64,000 nucleotides of DNA from Pseudomonas tensinigenes (GCF_014268445.2 NZ_CP077089.1:2721501-2785500), one strand, 5' to 3'; counted from the stretch's first letter, positions 16,954 through 26,623 are shown. The notes: generated by a model from the letters alone, not told the origin. Numbers and translations are program-made.

Positions 16954-17496
16954 TCAGGCCTGCTGCGGATCCGTCCACTGCCGATACCACCAGCGCACCC
17001 GCGAAATCGGCTTGCCGTCCGCGCCCAGCGGCCGCCCATCTTCGGCAAAGCCTTGCTCCGGCTCCAGCAATTGTCCGTTCACATAGCGCGCCTCCAACGC
17101 CGGTTTGCCATTCGGATGAAAGCGCTGATAACGCCCCTCACGCACGCCATCGCGATAAACCTCGGCTTCCGCCACTTGCCCATCCGGGAAGTAATTGAAC
17201 GCCTGGCCATGCAACAACCCGCGCCGATAGGTTGCCTTGCGCTGTAGAAATCCCTCCGGCGCGTAAAAACTGGCCACGCCCTGCAACTTGTCACGCACAA
17301 ACGGCATCTGCGCCGAGACCTTGCCGTTGGGGTGATAGAGCAGCGACGTGCCCTGTAACTCGCCCTGGCTGTAATGCAGATCCGCCTGCCTACGCCCGTC
17401 ATTCTTGATGTTCAGCGGCCCATCAAGCTGACCGTCCTGCAATCGCCCCTTGAGCTGTTTGTCATCCTGCTGCAGATCCAGCGGTGTGATCGCCAT
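16954..17496 (-). CDS. MORN-repeat (YwqK-like) protein next to vgrG, possible immunity protein
   Basis: 180 residues. The chain is made of MORN-like repeats of about 22 residues (GRLQDGQLDGPLNIKNDGRR, YSQGELQGTSLLYHPNGKVS, YRRGLLHGQAFNYFPDGQVA, YRDGVREGRYQRFHPNGKPA). In YwqK-type proteins such repeats are often annotated as toxin-antitoxin or polymorphic-toxin immunity components. No signal peptide. The start lies 13 bases after the vgrG stop, so it is in the same transcript. Being last in the T6SS arm suggests an accessory or immunity role; this is inference. Confidence 0.7.
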   Translation of the reverse strand: MAITPLDLQQDDKQLKGRLQDGQLDGPLNIKNDGRRQADLHYSQGELQGTSLLYHPNGKVSAQMPFVRDKLQGVASFYAPEGFLQRKATYRRGLLHGQAFNYFPDGQVAEAEVYRDGVREGRYQRFHPNGKPALEARYVNGQLLEPEQGFAEDGRPLGADGKPISRVRWWYRQWTDPQQA

Positions 17497-17509
17497 GACT
17501 TTTCCTTGT

Positions 17510-19519
17510 TCAGTTGACCTGCACCAGACCGCCCTTGATGGTCAGCATGCCGCCACCATCGACGGTCTGCGAGGCGGCTCCCTTGTTGGTCAGGCTGATC
17601 CCGGCATCGTTGGTCAATGTGGTGCCGGCCTTGTTGTCCAGAGAAGTGCCGGCCTGATTGGTCAGCGCGGTGCCGGCCTTGTGCGTGATCGAAGTGCTGG
17701 CCGAGGTTGCCAGATCGGCGCCGCTCTTGATCGTGAAGCTGCCGCCACTTTGCAGGGTGAGGGTGCCGCTGACCTTGATCGTCAGGTTGCCATCCACCGT
17801 CAGGTTGTAATCGCCGGTGACCTTGTCGGTGTAATTGCCGCCGGTGCTGTGATTCTGGTCGGCACCGACTTTCACCGTACGGCTGTCCTTGACATCGAGG
17901 CTGTCGCTGCCGGTCTGAATCGTCACGCTGCGTTTGCCTTTTTCCAGGGTCACAGTCTCGTCACCGTCCTTGACCGTGCGGGTGCGGGCGTTCTGCACGG
18001 TGAGGGTTTCATCGTGACCGACGGTGGCCGTGGTGTCGTTGAGCACGTTGATATTCAGATCCTTTTGCGCCTGCAAAAACACTTCTTCGGCGTCTTTCTT
18101 GTCTTCGAAGCGCAACTCGTTGAAGCCACCGCCACCCTTGGAAGACTGGGTCTTGATTCCGGACTGGGTCTGATTGGCCGGCAGTGCATAGGGCAGGGCG
18201 TTGTCGCCGTTGTAGACGCAACCGGTCACCAGCGGCCGATCCGGATCACCGTCGATAAACGTGACGATGACTTCCTGACCGATGCGCGGAATGAACTGCA
18301 TGCCAAAGCCCTTGCCGCTCCAGGGCAACACCACGCGCACCCAGCAGGAGCTGGTTTCGTCATTCTTGCCGTCGCGATCCCAAGGGAACTGCAACTTGAT
18401 CCGCCCGTACTCGTCGGTCCAGATTTCCTCGCCGGACTTGCCCACCACGATCGCGGTCTGCGGGTGCATGCGCGGTTTTGGCGTGACCCGTTGCGGGCGA
18501 TACGGTGTGGCCTTCGGGATCGCTTCGAAACGGTTGCGATAGCGCTCGTGGCTGACGTCGTGGGTGACCCGCGTCACTACCCAATCGATATTCAGACTGG
18601 CATCGTCGTGGCCTTCGAGGGTGAACCAGTGCCCCGGCACCAGCCACCGACAGTCGCTTTCGCCGAGAAAGCGTTTTTCCTCACTGCGCAAGCCGTCAAC
18701 GCGTTGCTTGGTCAGTGTATCGCCGCGTGCCTTGGCGGTATAACCGCCCGGATGCTCGTACATCGACAGCGGCCCGGCCACCGCTTCAGCCTGCCCGTAC
18801 AGTGAGGTGGTCGGTGTGGTGAATTCATAATCCGTCGCCCGATAGACCCCGGCCACTGCTTGCAGACAGACCTGCCCGGAGCGGATGCCATGCAGTTCAC
18901 GCTCGCCAAGGCCCTGGCCCAGGTATTTGACTGTCGGCCCGTTGGGAATCGGTACGAAAGCGTCGTTGCTATCGCCCAGCACCAAGGTGTGCTTGCCTGC
19001 ATCGTGGGTGTAAAACCAGAAAATCCCTTCCTCCTCCAACAAGCGCGAGACGAAGGCAAAATCGGTTTCAGCGTATTGCACGCAATATTCGCGTGGCGTG
19101 TAGCTACCGGTCAGCGATAACTGAAAGTCGCTGAAACCGTGGGCCTTGAAAATCGTCGTGACAATGTCCGAGGTGGCGAGGTTCTGGAACACGCGGTTGT
19201 TGCTGGCCAGGGTCAGCCACCACAGCCACGGGCGCAGCACCAGTTGATAGCGCTCGGCGGTCGCATCGGCGGGGAGTTGACGAATTTCGGCGACGAGGGC
19301 ATCGAACGGGCGCAGCTGCGCGTCATTGTGCAGGGTGGTGGTGACGTGGGTGGCGACGGCGCTGGTCAGGGTGAGTGAGGTGCCGTCATTCAGCCCGTTG
19401 AGCGTTTGCGCGCTCAGACTGTTCAGCGCTTCGTCGCCGGAAAATGACTCAGGATAGAGCGCCGACAGCGAAGTGGCGGTGAGGGAAAGGCTGGTGTTGC
19501 TGTCGGTGGCGCGGGGCAT
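17510..19519 (-). CDS. vgrG: Type VI secretion tip protein VgrG
   Basis: 669 residues. The N-terminal half is the gp27/gp44-like base (FDALVAEIRQLPADATAERY, LLEEEGIFWFYTHDAGKHTL). The middle is the gp5 OB-fold (TAIVVGKSGEEIWTDEYGRI, then WVRVVLPWSGKGFGMQFIPR). The end is a beta-helix needle with five octad repeats of the form xxLTNxAG at residues 609-646. It forms the trimeric spike on the Hcp tube. There is no extra effector domain after the needle, so cargo would be carried by partners. A 396-residue gene of unknown function sits just upstream and a MORN gene just downstream. Confidence 0.95.
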   Translation of the reverse strand: MPRATDSNTSLSLTATSLSALYPESFSGDEALNSLSAQTLNGLNDGTSLTLTSAVATHVTTTLHNDAQLRPFDALVAEIRQLPADATAERYQLVLRPWLWWLTLASNNRVFQNLATSDIVTTIFKAHGFSDFQLSLTGSYTPREYCVQYAETDFAFVSRLLEEEGIFWFYTHDAGKHTLVLGDSNDAFVPIPNGPTVKYLGQGLGERELHGIRSGQVCLQAVAGVYRATDYEFTTPTTSLYGQAEAVAGPLSMYEHPGGYTAKARGDTLTKQRVDGLRSEEKRFLGESDCRWLVPGHWFTLEGHDDASLNIDWVVTRVTHDVSHERYRNRFEAIPKATPYRPQRVTPKPRMHPQTAIVVGKSGEEIWTDEYGRIKLQFPWDRDGKNDETSSCWVRVVLPWSGKGFGMQFIPRIGQEVIVTFIDGDPDRPLVTGCVYNGDNALPYALPANQTQSGIKTQSSKGGGGFNELRFEDKKDAEEVFLQAQKDLNINVLNDTTATVGHDETLTVQNARTRTVKDGDETVTLEKGKRSVTIQTGSDSLDVKDSRTVKVGADQNHSTGGNYTDKVTGDYNLTVDGNLTIKVSGTLTLQSGGSFTIKSGADLATSASTSITHKAGTALTNQAGTSLDNKAGTTLTNDAGISLTNKGAASQTVDGGGMLTIKGGLVQVN

Positions 19520-19586
19520 TAATCACCCTCTGTTCTGCAGACAGATTCACACGCGGGCGGCTGCGCCACCAGACGTGAATCCGTGG

Positions 19587-20777
19587 TTAGTTTTTGGGGA
19601 AAAGCTCTTCTTCAAATGTCGCGCAATGAGGCGCATGAAAGGTCGGCACATTGACGGCACCACCGGCGTCGAAAATCATTTTTTTCACTGCTTCACCATG
19701 GTTGAGAAGCTTTATCTCGCTGTGAAAACAAACGCTGCTGATCGCCGACAAAGGCAGAGTAAGCAACAGCAGTTCGCGGTTTTTCTGCGTGCTGCCATCG
19801 GTGTGTGCCTTGCTTTCCTCGGCGGTGGCCTTTGCTTTCGCACCTTTGCGCACGACACCCCCTCCTTTGGCCCTGAGGTTGTAAGTGATCAGGCCTAACG
19901 TCGGGTTTTCTGCCGTGACGCGCTGGGCATCGAAGCAGTACAGATTAAGCAGCAGGAAATCCTCATGCTCCGGTATTCTGGCCAGATCCACTTGCAATAA
20001 CACGCCGTCGAATCTGCCGAAACGGTACCCCTCGTTGCCATGCAATGCCTTCGGCGTCGACCCGAGCGGAAGGCCTCGCTGTACGGTGCTGCCGTCCTCC
20101 TGATTGACGAACGCCAGTTCACGAATGGACATGCGCGCATGGTCATTCACTGACTCGGCGAAATCGTACTTCTGCGCAACGCTTGCACTTTTTCTTCGCG
20201 GGTCGCCTTCCAGATCTGGCACATGCTTGCCCTTGAGGACCTGGTTTGTCAGGAGTATGTCGAAAACGTCCCAAGGTTTTTCCACATAGGCATAGCGCCG
20301 GGTAAAACGCAGGAAGTGGTCTTTTACATAGTGTTTTTCTTTCTCGGAGAGAATGCCGTGCTTCTTTACATAAACGGGTCGGAGCAGGCCTTCCTCGCCG
20401 ACGATTTTTTCAAACGCGTTGTCCCCGGTCAGGATATGGAACATCTTTTCCTTGCTGCCGCCGAGACTGACATAGATGCCGTTCTCCTCGACAATCGCGA
20501 TGTTGTGCATGCGTGCGCGCAACGTGGTGATCGTCACCCCGATCGTTTTGAGCTCCTGGGGATAGATATCGCGCAGATAGGTCTGGCGGGCCTTCTTGTT
20601 GTCCTCCATCACCAGGTGCTGGTAGACAAGCAGATTTTTTCTGGCTTCCAGTGCTGCCTTACGTGCTTTTTCAGTCGCCCTGATACTTATGATCAGGCGG
20701 CCGATGCTGGCTTGCAGGGGCTCTAATGAGGGTTTGACTTCGCAAGGGTGTATGGACAGCTGTTCGCCGTATGGCAT
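19587..20777 (-). CDS. Unknown protein encoded between clpV and vgrG
   Basis: 396 residues, not recognised. The first about 75 residues are strongly helical and charged (IISIRATEKARKAALEARKN), suggesting a coiled coil. The rest mixes strands and helices, including a repeated hydrophobic strand pattern (GVLLQVDLARIPEHEDFLLL) and a lysine-rich loop near residue 315 (KGGGVVRKGAKAKATAEESK). No signal peptide, transmembrane helix or known effector or adaptor motif was found. It starts 79 bases after clpV and ends 67 bases before vgrG, so it is probably co-expressed. From memory, PAO1 HSI-III also has an uncharacterised gene here (PA2372). An effector, chaperone or spike accessory are all possible. 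Confidence 0.7.
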   Translation of the reverse strand: MPYGEQLSIHPCEVKPSLEPLQASIGRLIISIRATEKARKAALEARKNLLVYQHLVMEDNKKARQTYLRDIYPQELKTIGVTITTLRARMHNIAIVEENGIYVSLGGSKEKMFHILTGDNAFEKIVGEEGLLRPVYVKKHGILSEKEKHYVKDHFLRFTRRYAYVEKPWDVFDILLTNQVLKGKHVPDLEGDPRRKSASVAQKYDFAESVNDHARMSIRELAFVNQEDGSTVQRGLPLGSTPKALHGNEGYRFGRFDGVLLQVDLARIPEHEDFLLLNLYCFDAQRVTAENPTLGLITYNLRAKGGGVVRKGAKAKATAEESKAHTDGSTQKNRELLLLTLPLSAISSVCFHSEIKLLNHGEAVKKMIFDAGGAVNVPTFHAPHCATFEEELFPKN

Positions 20778-20856
20778 GGGCGTACTCCTTTACTTGGCTC
20801 AAACGTTTTCGGTTGCCAGTTTGGGTTGATGTCCGTGCGGCGAGGCTGGCGGCTGT

Positions 20857-23397
20857 TTATTCCAGGACCCACTCCGCCAACTTCCCCGTCACCTGGGTCA
20901 TCAAGACGTTTTCAACATCCCGCGCACCCGCCGCGCTGCACTTGGCGAGCACCGCTTTGACAATCCCGGAATCAAACTCGAACTGTTTGCCGGTCGCAGC
21001 TTTGTAGCGACCACGCAACTTCTCGAGCTTGGCCAAGACAATCCCTTCCAGCGTCGCCTCATCCAGCGGCCGATACGCGACCACGGTCATGCGCGCCAGA
21101 AACGCCGGGCGGAAGGCTTGCAGCAAGACCTTATGCAACGCCTCGTTGAAAGCCTCGGAACCAAGTTGTGCAACCGGCGTATCAAGTAAAAGCTCGGCGC
21201 CGACGTTGCTGGTGGCGAGCATCACGGTGTTCTTGAAGTCCACCACCAACCCGGTGCCGTCCTCCATCAGGCCTTTATCGAACACGTTGTAAAACGCCTC
21301 GAGCACATCCGGATGGGCCTTTTCGATCTCATCGAGCAGCACCACCGAATACGGTTTGCGCCGCACCGCTTCGGTCAGTACGCCGCCGCTGCCATAACCG
21401 ACATAACCCGGTGGTGCGCCTTTGAGTTGGCTGACGGTGTGAGCTTCCTGATATTCCGAAAGATTGATGCTGATCAGGTTGCGTTCACCGCCGTACAACG
21501 CATCGGCCAGGGCATAAGCGGTTTCGGTTTTGCCCACGCCCGTGGGGCCGACCAACAGGAACACACCCACTGGTTTTTGTGGGTCGGTGAGTCCGGCGCG
21601 GTAGGCTTGCAAGCGTTGGGCAATCGTGTTCAGCGCCGTACTCTGGCCCATCACCCGCTGGCCCATACGCTGACCAAGGGTGCGCACGGCGTGGGCTTCG
21701 TCGGCGAGCATTTTGCCGACCGGGATGCCGGTCCAGCCGGCAATCACGGCGGCGACGGTTTTCGCGTCGACCTGTTCGGGCACCAACGGATCGTCCTGGC
21801 GGATCGCATCCAGCCCGGCCTCAAGGCGCAACAACTCGGCGGCCAGATGATCGATGCGGCTGTCGGTGGCTTCATCGGGCTTGTCGCTGTCGGCGCGCTC
21901 GCTCAGATCGAGCAGTTCGCGGCGCGTGTCGAGCAGCTCGCGCACGGCCACACGCTCTTCGCCCCAGCGGGTTTCCAGTTCGCGGATAGCCTGCACGTTA
22001 TCGGTCGATTCGCTTTCCAGCAGGGTGATGCGCTCGCGATGATCCAGGCCTGTCGCCTGTTCGCGGCGCAAGCGTTCGACTTCATCCTTGAGGCTGTTCT
22101 GTCGGTGGCGCAGGCTTTCCAGGGGCGGCGGGGTATCGTGCTGGCCGAGGGCGACCCGGGCGCATGCAGTGTCGAGCACGCTGATGGCTTTATCCGGCAA
22201 CTGGCGACCAGAGATGTAGCGGTGCGAGAGCTTCACCGCTTCATGGATCGCCGCGTCGAGCACTTGCACGCCGTGGTGCTGTTCGAGTTTGGCGGCGACG
22301 CCACGGAGCATTTCCACGGCAGTGGTTTCGTCCGGTTCCTCAACCTGCACGAGCTGGAAGCGGCGGGCGAGGGCCGGGTCTTTCTCGAAGTATTTCTTGT
22401 ATTCCATCCAGGTGGTCGCGGCGAGGGTGCGCAACTCACCACGGGCCAGTGCCGGTTTCAGCAGGTTGGCCGCATCGCTGCCACCCTCGGCACCACCCGC
22501 GCCGATCAACGTATGCGCTTCGTCGATAAACAGGATGATCGGTTTGTCGGCGCTGCGTACCGCATCGATCACGCCTTTCAAACGCTGTTCGAATTCACCT
22601 TTGATCCCCGCGCCCGCCTGCAACAGACCCAGATCCAGCACGCGCAAACTGACTTCCTGCAATGATGGCGGTACGTCCCCGGCGGCAATGCGCAGGGCCA
22701 GGCCTTCGACCACGGCGGTTTTGCCAACACCTGGCGCGCCGACCAGAATTGGGTTGTTCTGTCGGCGGCGCAGCAGAATGTCGATGCATTGGCGAATCTC
22801 GCCGTCGCGGCCAACGATCGGATCAATGCGCCCGGCATGCGCGTCGGCGGTCAGGTCCTGGGTGTATTGATCGAGCACTGAGTCCTGGCGTGGTGCCGGG
22901 TTTGCAGAAGACACCGCGCGCGGGCCGACATGCTCGCGAGAGTTTTCCGTCCATTCCAGCAGGTTCGCGCGCAGTGCTTCTTTGGGAATCCGCAGCAACG
23001 ACGAGGCACTGTTGAGCAATAAACTGCGGCGCTCATCGCGATCAACCAGCGCCAACAACAGCAACCCGGAACGAATGCTGTCGAGCCCCAGCACACTGGC
23101 CTGCACTACCGCGTCTTCGAGCAAACCCAAGGTGTGTGACGACAGTGCTGGCGTGCGCGTGCTGCCGGCCTTGAACAGATCCAGCGCCTTGTTGATCTCC
23201 GCCGTCAGGGCGTCACGTTCGAGGCCGAAGCGTGGCAACAGAAAAGCCAGATCGCCGCCCTCGATGTCGAGCAGTTCCAGCAACAGATGTTCGATCTCGA
23301 CAAAGTGATGGCCACGCTGCAAGCACCGTTGCGCGGCGCGTTCAAGGGCGCGGCGGTTGTCCGGGTTGAGGCGTCCGATCAGGCTGGCCAGTTCCAT
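20857..23397 (-). CDS. clpV: Type VI secretion AAA+ ATPase ClpV (TssH)
   Basis: 846 residues. ClpV disassembles contracted TssB/TssC sheaths. The N-terminal Clp repeat domain (about 1-150) is followed by a first AAA module with Walker A GAPGVGKTA and Walker B ILFIDEAHT. Next come a coiled-coil middle domain and a second AAA module with Walker A GPTGVGKTE and Walker B VVLLDEIEKAH. All nucleotide-binding motifs look intact. The ATG lies one base after the tssG stop (TGAAATG), which indicates coupled translation. Confidence 0.95.
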   Translation of the reverse strand: MELASLIGRLNPDNRRALERAAQRCLQRGHHFVEIEHLLLELLDIEGGDLAFLLPRFGLERDALTAEINKALDLFKAGSTRTPALSSHTLGLLEDAVVQASVLGLDSIRSGLLLLALVDRDERRSLLLNSASSLLRIPKEALRANLLEWTENSREHVGPRAVSSANPAPRQDSVLDQYTQDLTADAHAGRIDPIVGRDGEIRQCIDILLRRRQNNPILVGAPGVGKTAVVEGLALRIAAGDVPPSLQEVSLRVLDLGLLQAGAGIKGEFEQRLKGVIDAVRSADKPIILFIDEAHTLIGAGGAEGGSDAANLLKPALARGELRTLAATTWMEYKKYFEKDPALARRFQLVQVEEPDETTAVEMLRGVAAKLEQHHGVQVLDAAIHEAVKLSHRYISGRQLPDKAISVLDTACARVALGQHDTPPPLESLRHRQNSLKDEVERLRREQATGLDHRERITLLESESTDNVQAIRELETRWGEERVAVRELLDTRRELLDLSERADSDKPDEATDSRIDHLAAELLRLEAGLDAIRQDDPLVPEQVDAKTVAAVIAGWTGIPVGKMLADEAHAVRTLGQRMGQRVMGQSTALNTIAQRLQAYRAGLTDPQKPVGVFLLVGPTGVGKTETAYALADALYGGERNLISINLSEYQEAHTVSQLKGAPPGYVGYGSGGVLTEAVRRKPYSVVLLDEIEKAHPDVLEAFYNVFDKGLMEDGTGLVVDFKNTVMLATSNVGAELLLDTPVAQLGSEAFNEALHKVLLQAFRPAFLARMTVVAYRPLDEATLEGIVLAKLEKLRGRYKAATGKQFEFDSGIVKAVLAKCSAAGARDVENVLMTQVTGKLAEWVLE

Positions 23398-23398
23398 T

Positions 23399-24424
23399 TC
23401 AGGTGATCTCCAACTGGCGAAGACGGGTTTCGATGCGCTGTACAGCGAGGCTGGCCTGCCGCTGCAGACCGCCGTTCCAGGTGACCTGCGCCGGCGTCTG
23501 ACGATTGAGTTTCAGCGGTCCGGCTCCGCGTATCAGCAGCACCAGCGTCACGTCCAGATCCGGGCCGAAGTACAGCGCGGCGAGGCTGGCCAGCGCCGGA
23601 TGCGCTTCGCCGTCCGGCAGGAACCGCCCGGCCTGCGTCGAGGGCAACGGTCCGAGCGTCAGACGAATGCCTGCATGTTCATCCCAGACCCGCGTGCCGG
23701 CGACGGCGTTGCGCCCCAGTTGCAGATTGCGCCCTCCCGGTTTGATGACGCTGCGACTCGCCGGCGGAATCTCGCGCCACGCACCTTGGTAAGCGCTCAA
23801 CTCGACCGGCACGGCAAACTGCTCGCGCACAATCGCGGCGAACCCGGCCAATGAGCGGCGGCCATCGGCAAACAACGCGGTGCAGGCCAGCACCGCACAA
23901 TCAGGAACCGCTTGGCGTTCCTGCAAAGACTTTGGCAACAAGCCGGTCAGCGCGCGCAGTTGCGCCTGTACCGGTGACGCGCCGGGGGTGACAAAACCGA
24001 TGGCGATGCGGTGCTTGCGCATGACCTTGTAGAGCAAACTGAGCAGGCGATGCTGGAACAGATCGAGAAATTCGGCAGGCGCATGATCCTTGGCTCGCGC
24101 CCGTTGTTGCAGCCATTCCTGCCAAGCATAGGGCAGGGGGCCGTCGGGGCCGCCAAGGCCGAAGATCGGCGTGTCGAGGGTCAGCGATTCACCCGGCACC
24201 TCGCGCAGGCTTTCGATCTGGCTGGCGGCGAACATCGGCGTCAGAGGCCCGCGCAGTTTCAATGCTTCCGCTTGCGGCGAGGTGCCGCTGCCGAGTGATT
24301 GCGCCTGCGGCTGCTCGCGCTCGAGCAACAACAATGCCTGCAACCACTCGAACGCCTGCGGATCACGGCGCAGGCGCTGGCTCAGGGTCAGAGTGACAGG
24401 GGCATGCCGGCTTGGGGTTGCCAT
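23399..24424 (-). CDS. tssG: Type VI secretion baseplate protein TssG
   Basis: 341 residues. TssG forms the baseplate wedge with TssE, TssF and TssK. Recognisable family blocks are the N-terminal DPQAFEWLQALLLLERE, then PIFGLGGPDGPLPYAWQEWL and the region around FLDLFQHRLLSLLYKVMRKH. The start overlaps the end of tssF by 37 bases, as is common for this pair. No transmembrane segment is present, in keeping with a cytoplasmic baseplate component. Confidence 0.9.
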   Translation of the reverse strand: MATPSRHAPVTLTLSQRLRRDPQAFEWLQALLLLEREQPQAQSLGSGTSPQAEALKLRGPLTPMFAASQIESLREVPGESLTLDTPIFGLGGPDGPLPYAWQEWLQQRARAKDHAPAEFLDLFQHRLLSLLYKVMRKHRIAIGFVTPGASPVQAQLRALTGLLPKSLQERQAVPDCAVLACTALFADGRRSLAGFAAIVREQFAVPVELSAYQGAWREIPPASRSVIKPGGRNLQLGRNAVAGTRVWDEHAGIRLTLGPLPSTQAGRFLPDGEAHPALASLAALYFGPDLDVTLVLLIRGAGPLKLNRQTPAQVTWNGGLQRQASLAVQRIETRLRQLEIT

Positions 24425-26181
24425 GCCTTGACCTCCTTGTCTTCCTGCATCAACACCGTGCGCACAAAGCGATTGGCCGTGGCGTACACCGAAAAGAACT
24501 GCGCCAGCACCGCCGAAAACAGCACCGCGCTGCTGCCGACAAAATGCTGTGGATCAAGTTGCAACTGCACTTCGAGACCATTGCGCCAACCGCGCCATGC
24601 ATCGCCGCCGACATGGCCGATCACCCGCTCGCAACTGAGGCTCAGCAGGCCTTCGATCTGCCGTACCGCACTGGTTTCATCGCGCAGGTTATGCAGATGC
24701 AGGATATCTTTAAGAGCATCGAGCGCCTGCGGACCTTCGACCAGTGACAAATGGTTGAGAGTCAATTGCGACACCAGCCGCCAGCGTGAATCGCCATCCA
24801 GGCGCGGCAGACTTTGCGGGCTCGGCGGGTTGCGCAGGCGAGCCCATGCCACCGGGCCAGGGCGTTCGAAACCCAGCGGTGTCCCGGCGGGCAGGCTTTG
24901 GGCCAAGTGGCGGTTGGTACACAGCAACTCGGCCGTCAGGCTGTAGTCGGGCAGATCGGTTTGCGGTTCGAACCGGGTGTCGACCACGCTCACCAACAGG
25001 TCGCTGCCGAGCCGGTTCGCGGTCATGCCGCTGACCCGGCGCGCATGCCAGTAGCGTTGTTGATCGCCGCCGCTGTGCTGACTCCCGTAATAGGCTGGCA
25101 GCCGTTGCACGCCGGTACTGGAGCTGGCGCGCATGCCTCGGATGCTGTGAATCTCGACGCTGTTTTCGCGGTGGCTGTCGGCAATCAAGCGGTACTCGCT
25201 GCGGGTGCCGTCCGGGCGTAGCGGCTCGGAGGTGCGCGGGAACAGGTTGATCACTGGCGCGCAGCCCAGAGCGATGTCGCTGGCCTGCAAGTGCAGGCGG
25301 CAGCCCGGCGCCCGGTCGAACACGATGTACAGATAAAGCGTCTGACAGTCACTGGCGACACCGCCCAGCGGCAGATCGAAAAAGTGAAATTTGTCCGGGA
25401 AGGCGAAGTACTCGGCCAGCAAACGCATGCCCGGATGCACACCGTCTTCATCCGGCAACATGACTTCGTCATCACTGAAACCGACGGTTTTCGGCAGGCC
25501 TTTGAGTACGATCGGCACGCTGCCCGGCGACCCGGCCAGCACTTGCACCGCATGGGCGCCGAGCAAGTCATACAGGGCGGCATTCACCACTGGCGACGCG
25601 GCCAGATGGATGCGCAATTGCTCGATGCCAAGTTCCGCCCATTGGCTTTCGCCAAGGCAGCGCAAGCTCAGGCGCAGTGCCGAGCGCGATTGCGCGACAC
25701 CGGTCAGCGCTTGCGCTTCATCACCGCCAAGCAACAGCACTTCGCTGACTTCGAGCGGCCACAGACACACAGCGGCCGAGGTGCGAAAGTGAATGCTTTC
25801 ACCTTTGCCGGTGGTCACGAACAGGGGGGTGTCGCGGGGTAGGGGATAGCCCTCGTCGAGGTTGCCTTTGCCTGGATCAGGTTCGAACTGAACGATGGCG
25901 CAGGACGGCAACGGGCGCATGGCCAACGGGTAAAGCTGTTCAAGCAACGCATCGCTGAATTCGGCGTAATCGTCATCGAGCCGTCGTTGCAGACGTGCGG
26001 CCAGCAGGGCAAAACCTTCGAGCAACCGCTCGACATGTGGATCGGGGCATTCGCCGGGGGACAATTGCAGGCGCCGGGCGACTTTCGGATAACGTTCGGC
26101 AAACTGGCCGCCGGCATGCCGCAGCCAGGTCAGCTCTCGCTGGTAGTAATCGAGCAGTTGCGGGTCAATCGAGTCGCTCAT
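24388..26181 (-). CDS. tssF: Type VI secretion baseplate protein TssF
   Basis: 597 residues from the ATG at 26181, which follows GGAGGTGCGCC; a longer frame from 26220 has no such site. The opening DPQLLDYYQRELTWLRHAGG and FAERYPKVARRL are characteristic of TssF, and the later FHFFDLPLGG and CTNRHLAQSLPAG blocks agree. Two copies of TssF join TssG in each baseplate wedge. Start overlaps tssE by 17 bases, end overlaps tssG by 37, so translation is probably coupled. Confidence 0.92.
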   Translation of the reverse strand: MSDSIDPQLLDYYQRELTWLRHAGGQFAERYPKVARRLQLSPGECPDPHVERLLEGFALLAARLQRRLDDDYAEFSDALLEQLYPLAMRPLPSCAIVQFEPDPGKGNLDEGYPLPRDTPLFVTTGKGESIHFRTSAAVCLWPLEVSEVLLLGGDEAQALTGVAQSRSALRLSLRCLGESQWAELGIEQLRIHLAASPVVNAALYDLLGAHAVQVLAGSPGSVPIVLKGLPKTVGFSDDEVMLPDEDGVHPGMRLLAEYFAFPDKFHFFDLPLGGVASDCQTLYLYIVFDRAPGCRLHLQASDIALGCAPVINLFPRTSEPLRPDGTRSEYRLIADSHRENSVEIHSIRGMRASSSTGVQRLPAYYGSQHSGGDQQRYWHARRVSGMTANRLGSDLLVSVVDTRFEPQTDLPDYSLTAELLCTNRHLAQSLPAGTPLGFERPGPVAWARLRNPPSPQSLPRLDGDSRWRLVSQLTLNHLSLVEGPQALDALKDILHLHNLRDETSAVRQIEGLLSLSCERVIGHVGGDAWRGWRNGLEVQLQLDPQHFVGSSAVLFSAVLAQFFSVYATANRFVRTVLMQEDKEVKAWQPQAGMPLSL

Positions 26182-26608
26182 GGCGCACCTCCAGCCCTTG
26201 CCCGCCGGGCTCGATGACAAATGCCACCGGCCAGTGTTGCTCGCCGCTGCGCAATTCGCCGATCAAGCGAATGCTCATTCGCTGCGGTTGTTCGGGCACA
26301 GGATTGACCTGAACTTCGCCGAGTTTCAGGCGCGGTTCGAAATGAGTGATGGCTTCGCGGATGTCCCGTGCCAGCCGCCGACGGTCATCGCTGCGTTGTT
26401 GTTGCAGTGCACTCCAGTCGGCGATGCCGTAATCGATCACGCTGGGCGGCTGGGTCAGTGTGCGCGGACCACGGCGGGTGTTGAACAGGCGCCCGAGCTC
26501 GGCGTGCACCGAGTCGAGCAGATCCTGCCGATCGAACTCCCGCGTGCTGTCGGCCTCGCTGGAGGCGAGGCGTTCGAGCAGCGGAGGTAGGATGCCGGTG
26601 CCAGCCAT
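26165..26608 (-). CDS. tssE: Type VI secretion baseplate protein TssE (gp25-like)
   Basis: 147 residues. TssE is the gp25-like lysozyme-fold component that links the baseplate to the first sheath ring. The expected pattern is present: LLDSVHAELGRLFNTRRG, then VIDYGIADWSAL, and ARDIREAITHFEPRL. The gene lies 15 bases after hcp and overlaps tssF by 17 bases. Confidence 0.9.
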   Translation of the reverse strand: MAGTGILPPLLERLASSEADSTREFDRQDLLDSVHAELGRLFNTRRGPRTLTQPPSVIDYGIADWSALQQQRSDDRRRLARDIREAITHFEPRLKLGEVQVNPVPEQPQRMSIRLIGELRSGEQHWPVAFVIEPGGQGLEVRHERLD

Positions 26609-26623
26609 GGCCGGGGCGTCCGG

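Noticed and set aside
21313..22665. 450-codon open frame antisense to clpV
   Set aside because: It is a high-GC shadow frame; clpV carries all its AAA+ motifs on the other strand.
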